Assembly: GCA_963932465.1 (NCBI GenBank)
Contig: OZ010795.1
Location: 477,948,806-478,012,805 of the forward strand
Origin: Maratus speciosus
Lineage: Eukaryota > Arthropoda > Arachnida > Araneae > Salticidae
Length of the DNA stretch: 64,000 nt
Reading direction: 5' to 3'
Made by a program: the position numbers and the translations under genes. Below are positions 45,700-57,425 of the stretch, piece after piece (within the stretch, counting starts at the first letter, position 1; the number at the start of each line of letters is the position of its first letter). The notes below the pieces were generated by a model. The model saw nothing but the letters and a program-made list of their open reading frames with translations, was not told the origin of the DNA and searched no databases.

Positions 45700-46145
45700 C
45701 GTAAAAATCACTTCAAAACATCAAAGTACTCAGTAATTGCTATAACATATAAAAAATAATTTTTAAAAAGGTAAAAATACCTTTATTTATTTACATTTCG
45801 ACATGTTTCATCACATCCGATGGCAACATTCTCAAGAAAATAAAATAATAAAAATATTTTCGCAAAAAACTTCTCGTTCTAAATATGAAAGACTACGTCT
45901 AGATCGTGAACTTTTGATTTCATTATACTTGTGTTCGCGTGATTTTTGTTTTTGTTTACTAGTTTTTTAATTTGAAGTTTTTTGTGAAAATATTTTATCA
46001 TTTTATTTTTTTGAGAATGTCGCAGTCGGATGCAATGAAACATGTCGAAATGTAAATAAATAAAGGTATTTTGCTTTTTAAAATTAATTTTTTATCACGT
46101 ATAGTAATTATTGAGTACTTTGATGTTTTGAAGTGATTTTTATAT
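45700..46145. mobile_element. Element with ~200-bp inverted arms
   Basis: The left arm from about 45706 ('aaaaatcacttcaaaacatc') is complementary to the right arm ending about 46143. Both contain 'catttcgacatgtttcat' and 'gaaaatattt' sequence. The centre (45868-45970, 'ctagatcgtgaacttttgat') is repeated again at 46200-46306, outside the arms. The element is non-coding and its superfamily is unknown. Confidence 0.6.
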
Positions 46146-46306
46146 ATAGTTTATAACATTTCATCGATGCTGGATTGAATGCGTGTGATGTATTTGATAA
46201 GAAAATACTTTCGCGGTTTAAATATGAAAGACTATGTCCAGATCGTGAACTTTTGATTTCATTATGCTTGTGTTTGCGTGACTTTTGTTTTTGTTTACTA
46301 GTTTTT

Positions 46307-46885
46307 AGGTGCGTTCGTAATTATATAAATACGTAGCACCTATAGTCGTCGTTCAGTCCGTCTGTCCGCCCGTCCGTCCGTCCGCATATAACAGAGCAAA
46401 AACTACCCAACCGAATGGTCTGAAATTTTAAATATATGATTGTTGCAAAATTTTGTCGAGCCATTTAAAATTTTATGAAAATCGAGTGTATAGTTTAATT
46501 ACAGGGACAGTCATAAGCTTTTTTTTTTACATTACGGCCAATGGGAAAAATTATTGCAAGTGCATTTTAATGATGTTACAGCCTTTCGAATGGTCTGAAA
46601 TTTTAAATATGTAATTGTTGCAAAATTTTGTCGAGCCATTTCAAAGTTTGTTAAAATCGGTTGTATAGTTGAATTACAGGGAAAGTCAAAAATTTTTCGT
46701 TACATTACGGGGAATGGTAAAAAAATTATTGCAAGTGCATTTTAAGGATGTTACAGTCTATGCACTTATGAAGTGCAAAAAAATATACATTCAGTACATT
46801 ATGGGGTACAAAAAATAATTATAAAACTAGTTATGGTACGAACGCACCTCATTTGCCACGTTTGACGAGCAATTTCCAACTTGTT
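46307..46885 (+). mobile_element. Best copy of the AGGTGCG-family element, with empty site nearby
   Basis: It opens AGGTGCGTTCGTAATTATAT; AGGTGC pairs with GCACCT near 46335 in a hairpin. Near the right end GTACGAACGCACCT forms the inverse of the opening. It continues through 'catttgccacgtttgacg' to 'ccaacttg'. The flanks ('tttactagttttt' and 'aatttgaagtttttt') are continuous in the uninserted copy at 45955-45985, so both borders are supported to within a few bases. Insertion was into a T-run. Degenerate units of the ~170-bp family lie inside. It is non-coding. Confidence 0.7.
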
Positions 46886-47049
46886 CAATTTGAAGTTTTT
46901 TTTTCGAAAATATTTTTATCATTTTATTGCCTTGAGAATCTGTCATACATAAATTTTTCACCATTTTCCTAGAACTAATAATAACAAATGATTCGATATG
47001 TATCATAATTAAGACGTTATGGAGTTTTATCTGTTTTAACAATAATCCT

Positions 47050-47700
47050 CAACCCTTTTTAACCCTTTTCAACCTCTTTCTTCAGAAAAACAAAACAAAT
47101 GTTAAATTATCTCATAATATAAGCACATAATTTTAAAATATTTCGTGTAATAACATAAAATACGTTAAATATCAGATTCTAACTATAAAACTGAGTAAGA
47201 CGTGATAAAGAGACTATAAATTTTCCGTATTTTTGATTAATTCCCACAATTATTTTCTCCTAAGAAAATTAAAAGTCAATACATTTGTAAAACAATTTCA
47301 AAACATTCTTATGTAAGCATTTTTATACAACGACAAATACTTTATCTCAAACGGAATTTTGGAGAATTAATGAAAGTTATGCAATATATTACAAAATAAA
47401 GTTAAATTAAAATATTCTATTTATTCAGCGATCAGTGACTTATATATGCGTAATGAGAGCTTAAAATCAACGAGCGGTCCTAGAATACTCTGAAAGTACT
47501 TGTTCATGTCCGATCACGAAAACAAACAGCACCGAGTGTGGTTAGTACTTGGGAGAGTGACCACATGGAAACAGCTGCAAGTTCAACTATTTCTATAGAC
47601 ATTTCTATTATAGACACTTCTATAGGTGTTGGTGAAACTAGCTCATAGTAAAACGGTCTATAATACTTTTTCTAAAAATTTTTTTTATAGAATTCTATAA
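47050..47700. other. AT-rich DNA, no gene seen
   Basis: I see nothing recognisable in this stretch. Confidence 0.4.
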
Positions 47701-47727
47701 GAAATTTTTGTAAGGGAAAGTGCTGGG

Positions 47728-47962
47728 TCAGCAAAGGAATAGCAGTAGGATAGGTACTAGCACTGCAGGAAAAGTGCCGGAATGAAGTAATGTGATGGCA
47801 TACCAATTCTTGCCCGCTGTTGGCCATCAGTTATGGGCCAACTGCATTCCTCACGGACACTTTTGTACTGGTTTAAGTAGTGGCACCATTGCACATTACC
47901 GCTGATGGCAGTGCTGGTTGCCATCTTTTTCCAGCTGATGGCCCAATATTTCGTTCTTTGCT
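47728..47962. mobile_element. Possible small hairpin element with CAGCAAAG ends
   Basis: The left tip CAGCAAAGGAAT and the right tip, read inward, CAGCAAAGAACGAAAT form short inverted ends of a ~235-bp segment that is richer in G and C than its surroundings. Inside, TGATGGC and GCCATCA alternate several times. No matching target duplication is visible, so the assignment is tentative. Confidence 0.4.
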
Positions 47963-47969
47963 GGGATAT

Positions 47970-49795
47970 TTAGGTGATATTGAACTACGTTTAAATTTTT
48001 TTTATTTGGATATATTATAATTTTAAAAAATTGAAGGGGTCAATTTTAAAGTTCTATTTAAAATTTTTACAGTTATAAAATTTCACTGCGCGCACGATAT
48101 CTCAAACTAATTTCATTGTATTTGCATAAACTTTAACTTAAATTAAAGATAACACTCTGGTATATAATTTGAATTAGGATGTTTGTAATCGGTTAATTAG
48201 ATAAAGGGTAATTAACATTTAATTAGAAAAATTAGAAAAACTAAGAATTTTTACATTCATGCATTAGCATTTTTTTTTAATACTGAACACCGCTTTTTAA
48301 TCCTAGTTCATTTTCATGATATTATAAATATTTATGTAAGGCAAAAATTTTAAAGCTCTACTTCAAATAGTTTTGGAGATATATCATGCCCGTAAGAGTA
48401 AAAAATGCCATTTTGAGAAAAAGCAGTTTAAAGATTAAACTGTATTTTTTAAATATAAAATATGTAATAAAGGAAACAAAACTACTAATTATATATCGTA
48501 TTCTGTATTAAAAATAAAATTATATGCTAATTTACAATGTTAAATATAAAATTATTTGTAATGCTGCAGAATATAGGAACATGCTTAAAAAATAAATAGA
48601 TGTTTTTTGTAAAAATGTAGCATTTACTATTGCAAAAAATTAATTTTGAACATATAACTTAAAATTTGGTTTAACTTTGATTATAAACTGAATTAAATGT
48701 GCACGCTTTATAAAACTAAATGATTTAATGTAAAATATATGCCATTTTATAGGGATTTTCGTATTTCGATATCTGATTCACATACTTTGCTGCACAAAAA
48801 TCCGGATAGTTTACTAAAAAAATATATTAATGTCAATAAATCCGTATTATAAACTGTCAATTGAAACAAAAATCAGTATCAAATATACTAATTTTTAGTT
48901 TCCTATAAGATGAATTAGCACCTTAGGATATATCTCTATCATTGTATTTTGTATATCCTTAAACTGATTCCTTCTTCGATGCTACTCTGGAGCACATTTT
49001 GCATATTTTTTCATTAAAAAGCTAATATATACTAAGAAGTAGAATACTACTACAAAATCAGGAAAGTGTTGCTCTAGGAAAAAAAAAACTGTTTTTTGTC
49101 AAATGTAAGCACTTAATAGCAAATAAAACTGTGAAAAACTATGAAAGTAAACAAATTTGGCGAAAGTGGAAATTAAAGTTAATATTTTAAAGGTTTCTTA
49201 TTATTGTGTAAAGTATATTTAACCAGTAACAATTGCCACATTTTAGCATATTTCCAAAGTTACGTTAATGTGAAAGCGCAAGAACAAAATGTAATTAACA
49301 CGACATGACAGTTGTCACAGGGCTGTTAATTTGGAAATGAAGGGGTGATGTCTACATTTCCCCAAATATATCAGTAAATAATTATCACGCAGTTAAAAGA
49401 TGTATATATACTTATTCAGAATACAATAACCTTTCTAACGATGTAAAAAGAAAAAAAAATCGATTTATGAAAAAGTTAAAAGAGTACTGTCCCCTTAAAT
49501 TATATTCCCATAAGTTATTCCTTATAAATATATTAATAATTATTGTAAATAGAATAAAAATTGCTACCTATTGAAGTGCAAAAAACTAATTGTCACGAAA
49601 AACATACATTTTAGTGACCTTTTCTTGATCTTAGCATTATGGATTCAAAAGATTAAAACAGGTGGGAAGATAAGCAAGAAATTTATTTTTGAGAGAAATT
49701 TAATTATATATTCACTGAATTCACTTTCAGTTCTACAACATTTTACATCATATGTTCTGTAACCTGTAAGTGATGCCTTTACTATGTTTCAAACA
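47970..49795. other. AT-rich DNA, no gene seen
   Basis: This is a long A/T-rich stretch with no recognisable gene, RNA or bounded repeat. The 63-codon frame at 49571 has no recognised domain. Confidence 0.45.
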
Positions 49796-49879
49796 AAATT
49801 ATTTCGAGAACGTGAATGAACCAAATTTTATTTCAAATATTAAATATATAAATAAATGGATTACAAAATAATCGAAATT

Positions 49880-50011
49880 GAGTGGGCAGAAAGAGCAAAT
49901 AATTGGGTGGGCTCGAGTTCCACGGGCCATAGAATTTGGCGCTACTGTATCTGACTTCGTCTCTATGAACCAGGCCACACACTGGCCCTTTTTCTGTGGT
50001 GTAGACATCAC
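49880..50011 (-). pseudogene. Fragment resembling a DUF4817 (transposon helix-turn-helix) domain
   Basis: The minus-strand frame from ATG 50011 or 50008 gives STPQKKGQCVAWFIETKSDT. This closely resembles the start of DUF4817 domains as I recall them from arachnid transposon-derived proteins. After this point the expected continuation (a basic QRxFR..YG..PP pattern) is lost in the same frame. Elements of it, such as KFYGPW and SSPPN, appear in another frame, suggesting small indels. A pyrimidine tract and CAG precede the region at about 50040. No catalytic domain follows. It is probably a broken transposon gene fragment rather than a functional exon. Confidence 0.45.
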
Positions 50012-50189
50012 CAGTTATGGATCTTACTAGTTCATACCTGAAAGAAAAAGAATTATTTTTAGTAGAAATAAAACTTTATGAGTTGCTGTTATACGCACAC
50101 AAAACCGAACTTCGCTATCTTATTTCGTTTAGGTTCTATGGAAGATCAAAGTTGTAATGATAAATTTGGGATGCCCTATATTTCAAACT

Positions 50190-50942
50190 GCAGTGTATTT
50201 AAAACATTTCATTAATTAAATATTCACCATACTTTTTGAAAATGAATATACATTTTGAAACTGATTTTTTTAAGCAATTTATTTCTATAAAAAACTATGT
50301 ATTAATTATAAAAATAAGCAAAATGCCATATTGAAAAAAATGAAAATATTTATCAGAAAAAAACAACGTAAACTGTAAATTTTAGAAGTTAACAGAAAAT
50401 TATAGAAATACAAAATACTTAGTTTAATAAACCGATAAAATAAGCAAGAGATTCAGAATGAAAGTGATTTTTTAACCTTTTAAGAAAACATGACATTTTC
50501 ATGTTGCTGGTCAATTTACACGAATACTTTTCCCTAAAGAAAATAAAAGTCATTAAAGAGATATAACTATTATTTATCTTCATAAGAAATGTCTTTTTGC
50601 ATCCTTATAAAGATGTCGTAAAATAACATATATATTGTTTTTAAATACATTTCCAAGATTTCATAATAGATGTGCAACATATAAAATGTGGTGTGGTTGA
50701 TAAGTTTCATTGATCCAATGCTCAGTATTCTTTTTACAAGTGAATGTTCGTTTAGAAAATGATTTTTTAAAGCAATTCATTTTTATGGAAAACTAAAATA
50801 TGTACTATGTACTATATATAATTAGACAAAAGGCCATATTTGAAAAGGATGAAAATTTTTCTTCAGAAAAACCCCCGTAAATTGTACTATGCTAATTATT
50901 AATAGACAGTGATTTTAATACAAACTACTTAGTTTAATAACG
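50190..50942 (+). repeat. Diverged direct duplication, ~240-bp copies ~500 bp apart
   Basis: Segments at about 50190-50425 and 50685-50942 share 'aaagcaattcatttttat' / 'aagcaatttatttctata', 'gccatattgaaaa' / 'gccatatttgaaaa', and 'acttagtttaataa'. They are old and diverged, and contain no gene. Confidence 0.5.
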
Positions 50943-50944
50943 CG

Positions 50945-51150
50945 TATGAATACAGATTGAAATGTAAACTTCAGACGAGCCAAACAGATTCAGAAACGAG
51001 ACACGGAATGAAATGCGATCCGCCATTAAACCAATGGATAGCAAGAGGGGAAAGTAATAGAGATTGATTTCCTTATCTGCTCACGGAGGGATTTCTATGT
51101 AATACGGTCGACGCTAGACAGGTGGGCGGGAAGTTGATTCATGGGATAAC
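50945..51150. other. Patch of higher GC, origin unknown
   Basis: This is locally less AT-rich, apparently single-copy sequence ('gatccgccattaaaccaatgg', 'acggtcgacgctagacagg'). It has no reading frame of note and no recognised motif. Confidence 0.3.
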
Positions 51151-51735
51151 ATAAGAAATAGTAAAATAGCTTTTAAAAACATTCAAAAAATGAAATGTAG
51201 TTTCTCTCAGAATGTTAAGTTTTCAGAGCTGATAAAAGTTAATGAAGGGATTAAAAGTTTAGATTAAGGTTTCGACTAAGCTAATTATTAAGATACGCGT
51301 TTTAACATTATAGAAATTTAACTAGAAATAAATAATACAGATTATTAAGAAATAGGAAAATAATGGATATGCCGAAAATTTAGAATAATTTAAATGAATA
51401 TTTCAAATTAAAATTTTTATACAACATATATATCTACCCTATATATATAAAATCCTAATGAAACGATTATTATTAAACGAATTTGTGTAACGATTCTATG
51501 AAACGACTATTTAAGCAACTGATTATGTTTCACGGCGATTTCTCCTGAAATACGGAATACTTTGCGATGAAATTAACACCAAAAATCCGTATTGATCTGC
51601 AGATTTCAAAACTGGTATTAGAATTTTTAAATTCGAATTAGTTTTCGAAGTATTAATTTTTTTTTAATTTTATATACTTTTCTCTAATGATGGCAACTCA
51701 AATTTTAATCATAACATTTTTTTTCAGATTTTAGA

Positions 51736-51747
51736 AAAGGTTACAAT
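51736..51747 (+). repeat. Left target-site duplication of the SINE
   Basis: AAAGGTTACAAT, identical to 51975-51986. Confidence 0.85.
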
Positions 51748-51974
51748 AGGGGCTCTGCGGCTGAGTGGTCAAAGCACCAGTCTGCTAATCGCTTGTGCGT
51801 AAGCGTTTGTGGGTTCGATTCCCGCTGGTTCCATTGCACACACACTTTGTGTGGAACTCCCAGGGTGTATTTCTCTTGTGTTGTAATATTTCCTTGTGCT
51901 ATCTTGTCTCCGACTTATAAGCGGGCTCTCATGTCAAGCACACAAGTCGTATATTTGTTATTCAATAAATAAAT
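51748..51974 (+). mobile_element. tRNA-derived SINE with serine-tRNA-like head
   Basis: This 227-bp retroposon lies between 12-bp target duplications. The head has an A box (CGGCTGAGTGGTC) and a B box (GGGTTCGATTCCC), the internal RNA polymerase III promoter. The anticodon region CAGTCTGCTAATC and the long variable arm resemble tRNA-Ser(GCT). The acceptor stem pairs poorly, so it is not a working tRNA gene. The body includes 'gtgtggaactcccagg' and the tail is (AATA)n (about 51961-51974), as expected for reverse transcription by a LINE acting in trans. Confidence 0.85.
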
Positions 51975-51986
51975 AAAGGTTACAAT
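51975..51986 (+). repeat. Right target-site duplication of the SINE
   Basis: AAAGGTTACAAT, directly after the (AATA)n tail. Confidence 0.85.
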
Positions 51987-52108
51987 TTTAAACTAATTTG
52001 GCGAGAAGTTTGGCCTCCATTAAATGTATGCTAAGAAATGTATCATTGTATCAATGTATTACTTTTATTCATAAATCAATTTGTATTTCATTAACATTTT
52101 ATTTAATA

Positions 52109-54433
52109 CTAGCAAACCCCGCGGCTTTGCTCGCGTAATATTTGAAATATGCCAAGTGATATTTATATGTCTAATTTTTATTAAAAGGTACTAACTAAAT
52201 TTTTACTTATTACTTTTAAGAATGATTCAAAAATTACTATATAAAACACAGTTTGATTAAACATCATCATTACATTGCATGAGGCAGAAATGAGACTTAA
52301 ATTAATAAAACTAAATGAATGATAATTTAGGAAATATTTTGAAACCTTTATGCTCATTTAATATGCTCATTTCACTATTCATTTGAAGTTTTGAATTTTT
52401 TAGAAACCATCTTCTTACATCTTAAAATTAACTATCATCTCAAATTCCAAGTCCTACCATCTCTCTCAACAGAAAGGGCTATGTTGAATTAGGAACTATC
52501 ACCATTGATTCGCCAACATTAATTTTGAAATCGGTTTGTTATTTTTAATATTCCACAGAAACGTAATTTAGAAAGCTTTTAAAGACCTTTTATAGAACGT
52601 TTGTTGTTCCTGTAAACCCCAGGTGGTAGAATCATCGGCCTGTGTAAGATTAGAGACTGTGACCATTGATTCGCAACTATTACTTTTATAATCGGTTTAT
52701 ATTCCCTGAAATTGCATAGATATCGTAATTTAGGACTTTTTTAGAATGCTTTTCACACCTCTTTTTAATTCGAATTTATTTTCGCAGTCCTTCGAGGGCA
52801 TTTATATTTTATAAGTAACTACCATGCCATATTTAAAGTTTCTAGTCTTTTCAGCATCACAGAAATCGTAATTTAGAAAGTTTTTAGCTCCAGCAACCCT
52901 CTGGTGGTAGTGGCACAGATATAAAATATAGCTTATGTTTGAGCAGGTTCTAACACCACCAATTTGTCATCATTATTTTTTTAATCGGTTTAGTATTTGA
53001 TAAGATTGCATAAACATTGTAATTTATAACGTTTTTCGCTAACTTCACCTTTTTAAATTTGGAATTTTCTTTCGACTGTTCTTAGAAAGCAGTTGCATCT
53101 TATAAGTAAATACCATGCCATACTTCAAAGTGTTAGACCCTTCAGTTGTGCAAAAAACGCAAATTAGAACATGTTTTGCTTTTGCAACCCTCAGATGGTA
53201 GTGACAGCAACATAAAATATAACTTATGTTATAGCAGGGACTATCACCATTGATTTGCAACCATTACTTTTGAAATAGTTTTGGTATTTCCTGAGTTTGA
53301 GTATAAATCGCAATTTAGAACGTTTTTAGAACGCTTTTCGCGCATTTTCACCCCTTTTTAAATTTCTAATTTTTTTTTAAAACTGTTCTTAAATATCATT
53401 TATATCTAATAAATATGTACTTTGCCTAATTTTATGTTGCTAGCCCATACCGATCACAAAAATCGAAATTTAGAACGCTTTTTTTTTGCTCCTGCAACGA
53501 CTAGGTGATAGTGATACCGACATAAAATATCGTCTATGTTAGAACAGAATCTGTCAGCATCAATTTCCTACCATTTTTTTTTTAAATCAGTTTGATTCTT
53601 CCCGAGATATCGCTGATAAATCGGCATTTAGAACGTTTTTAGAATGCTTTTCGCGCATTTTCCTCCTGCATCTCCTCTGTGGTAGTGGAAACAGATATAA
53701 AATATAGCCTAACTTGGAGCGAGATCTGTCAACATAATTTTTACACCATTGTATTTGAAATCGGTTCAGTACTTCTTGAGACTGCATAGAAATCGCAATT
53801 TAGAACGTTTTTTACAACACTTTTTGCGCATTTTGACTCCTCTTAAATTTCGATTTTTTTAGGAAATGCCCTTAGAGATCATTGATATCTTATAACTAAC
53901 TACCATTCCAAATTTCACGATTCTAGGCCCTTCCGTAACGCAAAAACCGCAATGTAGAACGTTTTTCTCCTGCACCCCCTTTGGGGTAATGTCACCGACA
54001 TAAAACATAGCCCATCTTGGAGCAAGCGTTGTCACCGTCATTTTGACACCATTATTTTTTAAATCGGTTTGGTATTTCTTCAGATTGTGTAGAAACCACC
54101 ATTTAGAACGTTTTTTAGAACGCTTTTCGCGCATTTTCACCCCTTTTAAATTTCGAATTGGTTAAGAACTGTTCTTAGAAATCCTTTCTACCTAATAAGT
54201 AACTAATATTTCAAATTTCATATTTCTAGGCCCTTCAGTAACACATAAATCGCATTTTTAGAACGTTTTTTGATCCTGCACCCCCTTTGGAGTAGTGGCA
54301 CCGACATAAAATATAGCCTATGTTCTAAGTTGGACTAACACCACCATTTTGATACCATTACTTTTGGAATCGGTTCGGTAGTTCCAGAGCTTACCTCCTA
54401 CAAATAAACAATTTTTATCTCTTTATAATATGA
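52109..54433 (-). mobile_element. Helitron-like element H1 (2.3 kb) with tandem-unit body
   Basis: On the minus strand it starts TCATATTATAAAGAG at 54433 and ends with the stem CGCG/CGCG around 'agcaaagc', seven bases, CTAG (52109-52112) and T. TC start, hairpin and CTRR end are the defining Helitron features. The 3' region (52109-52480) matches 29688-30060. The rest is tandem 300-340-bp units, which have two related halves ('atcgcaatttagaacgtttttagctcc' and 'tttagaacgttttttagaac'). No Rep/helicase gene is present, so mobility would depend on another element. Its 5' end directly abuts H2's 3' end. Confidence 0.75.
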
Positions 54434-57425
54434 CTAGCAAATCCCGCGGCTTTGCTCGCGTAATATTTGAAGTATGCCAAGTGATATTTATATGTCTAAT
54501 TTTTATTAAAAGGTACTAACTAAATTTTTATTTTATTAAAAGGAACTTATTACTTTTAGGAATAATTAAAATAATTACTATTTAAAACACAATTTGATTA
54601 AGCATCATTGTTACACTGCATAAAGCAGAAATGAGACTTAAATTAATAAAACGAAATAAAACTAAATAAATAATAATTTAGAAAATATTTTGAAACTTTT
54701 ATGCTTAGTTAATACGCTCATTTCTGTATTCATTTGAAGTTTTGAATTTTCTAGAAACCATCTTCTTACATCTTAAAATTAACCATCATGTCAAATTCCA
54801 AGTTCTACCACCTCTCTCAACATAAAGGGCTGTGTTGAAATAGAAACTGTCACCATTAATTTGCCAACATTAATTTTGAAATTGGTTTGTTATTTCCTAA
54901 TATTCCACAGAAACGTAATTTAGAAAGCTTTTAAAGGCCTTTTTCAGAGCGTTTGTTGTTCCTGTGAACCCCAGATGGTAGAATCATCAGCATAAAATAT
55001 AGCCTGTGTAGGATCAGAGACTGCTACCATTGATTCGCAGCTATTACTTTTATATTTGGTTTATATTCCCTGAAATAGCGTAGAAATCGTAATTTAGGAC
55101 ATTTTTAGAATGCTTTTCACACATCCCCTTCACTTCACCCCTTTTTAATTCGAATTTATTTTCGACAGTCCTTCGAGGGCATTTATATTTTATAAGTAAC
55201 TACCATGCCATATTTAAAGTTTCTAGCCTTTTCAGTATCACAGAAATCGCAATTTAGAATGTTTTTAGCTACTGAAACCCTCTGGTGGTAGTGGCACAGA
55301 CATAAAATATAGCTTATGATTGAGCAGGTTCTATCACCAACAATTTGTCATCATTATTGTTTTAATCGGTTTGGTATTTGATAAGATTACATAAACATTG
55401 TTATTTACAACGCTTTTCGCTCACTTCATCTTTTTAAATTTGAAATTTTCTTTCGACAGTTCTTAGAAAGCAGTTGCATCTTGTAAGTAAATACCATGCC
55501 ATACTTCAAAGTGTTAGACCCTTCAGTTATGCAAAAAACGCAAATTAGAACATGTTTTGCTTTTGCAACCATCAGATGGTAGTGACAGCAACATAAAATA
55601 TAACCTATGTTATAGCAGAGACTGTCACCATTGATTTGCAACCATTACTTTTGAAACAGCTTTGGAATTTCCTGAGATTGAGTAGAAATCGCAATTTAGA
55701 ATGTTTTTAGAACGCTTTTCGCGCATTTTCACCCCTTTTTAAATTTCCAATTTTTTTGAAACTGTTCTTGAAGATCATTTATTTGTAATACATATGTACC
55801 TTGCCTAATTTTAAGTTGCTAGCCCCTACCGATCACAAAAATCGAAATTTGGAACGCTTTTTTGCTCCTGCAACGTCTAGGTGATAGTGATACCGACTTA
55901 AAATAGCATCTATGTTAGAACAGAGGCTGTCAGCATCAATTTCTTACCCTTACTTTTAAAATCAGCTTGATTCTTCCTGAGATATTGGTGACAAATCGGC
56001 ATTTAGAACGTTTTTAGAACGCTTTTGGCTCATTTTGCTCCTGCATCTCCTCTGGGGTAGTGGAAGCACATATAAAATATAGCCTTTCTTGGAGCAAGAT
56101 CTGTATCCATCATTTTAACTCCATTATATTTGAAATCGGTTCAGTATTTCCTGAGATTGCATAAAATTGCAATTTAGAACGTTTTTAAAACGCTTTTTGC
56201 GCATTTTGAGCCCCTTTTAAATTTCGATTTTTTTAGGAAATGTCCTTAGAGATCATTGATATCTTATAACTAACTACCATTCTAAATTTCACGATTAAAG
56301 GCCCTTCCGTCACGCAAAAACCGCAATTTAGAACGTTTTTCTCCTGCACCCCCTTTGGGGTAGTGGCACCGACATAAAACGTAGCCGATGTTGGTGAAAG
56401 CATTTTCACCATCATTTTGACGCCATTATTTTTTAAATCTGTTTGGTATTTCCTGAGATTATGTAGAAACTACCATTTAGAACGTTTTTTAGAACGCTTT
56501 TCGCGCATTTTCACCCCTTTTAAATTTAGAATTGTTTAAGAACTGTTCTTAGAAATCCTTTATTTCTAATAAGTAGCTGATACTTCAAATTTCATATTTC
56601 TAGGCCCATCAGTAACACATAATTCGCATTTTTAGAACGTTTTTTGCTCCTACACCCCCTTTGGGGTAGTGGCACCGACATAAAACATAGCCTATCTTGG
56701 AGCAAACTTTGTCACTATCATTTTGACACCAATATTTTTTAAATCGGTTTGGTATTTCCTGAGATTATGTAGAAACTACCATTTAGAACGTTTTTTAGAA
56801 CGCTTTTTGTGCATTTCACCCCTTTTAAATTTCGAATTGTTTAAAAACTGTTCTTAGACACCATTTATATCTTATAAGTAACTAATATTCCAAATTTCAT
56901 ATTTCTAGATCCTTCAGTAACGCAAAAATCGCATTTTTAGAACGTTTTTTGCTCCTGCACCCCCTTTGGGGTAGTGGCACCGACATAAAATATAGCCTAT
57001 GTTCTAAGTTGGACTAACACCATCATTTTGATACCATTACTTTTGAAATCGGTTTGGTATTTCCTGAGATTATGTAGAAACTACCATTTAGAACGTTTTT
57101 TAGAACGCTTTTTGTGCATTTTCACCCCTTTTAAATTTCGAATTGTTTAAGAACTGTTCTTATACACCATTTATATCTTATAAGTAACTAATATTCCAAA
57201 TTTCATATTTCTAGGCCCTTCAGTAACGCAAAAATCGCATTTTTAGAACGTTTTTTGCTCCTGCACCCCCTTTGGGGTGGTGGCACCGACATAAGATATA
57301 GCCTATGTTCTAAGTTGGGCGAACACCATCATTTTGATACCATTACATTTGGAATCGGTTCGGTAGTTCCTGAGCTTATCTTCGACAAATAAACAATTTT
57401 TACCTCTTTATAATAGGAAGTATGA
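54434..57425 (-). mobile_element. Helitron-like element H2 (3.0 kb), head-to-tail with H1
   Basis: On the minus strand it starts TCATACTTCC then 'tattataaagaggtaaaa' at 57425 and ends with the same hairpin and CTAG (54434-54437) as H1. CTAG is followed immediately by H1's TC with no spacer. The body has more tandem units than H1, and its last units (nearest 57400) are the most similar to one another, indicating recent expansion there. Minus-strand frames of 60-93 codons recur unit by unit ('CVTEGP', 'SYKISMISK'). They look like repeat by-products, with no recognised domain. Confidence 0.75.

Noticed and set aside
51750..51835. Functional tRNA-Ser(GCT) gene
   Set aside because: The acceptor stem pairs poorly, and the sequence continues into a SINE body with an (AATA)n tail and target duplications.
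53045..56415. Family of minus-strand small proteins in the tandem units
   Set aside because: Peptides recur because DNA units recur. Frame length varies with random stops, and no start context or domain is conserved.
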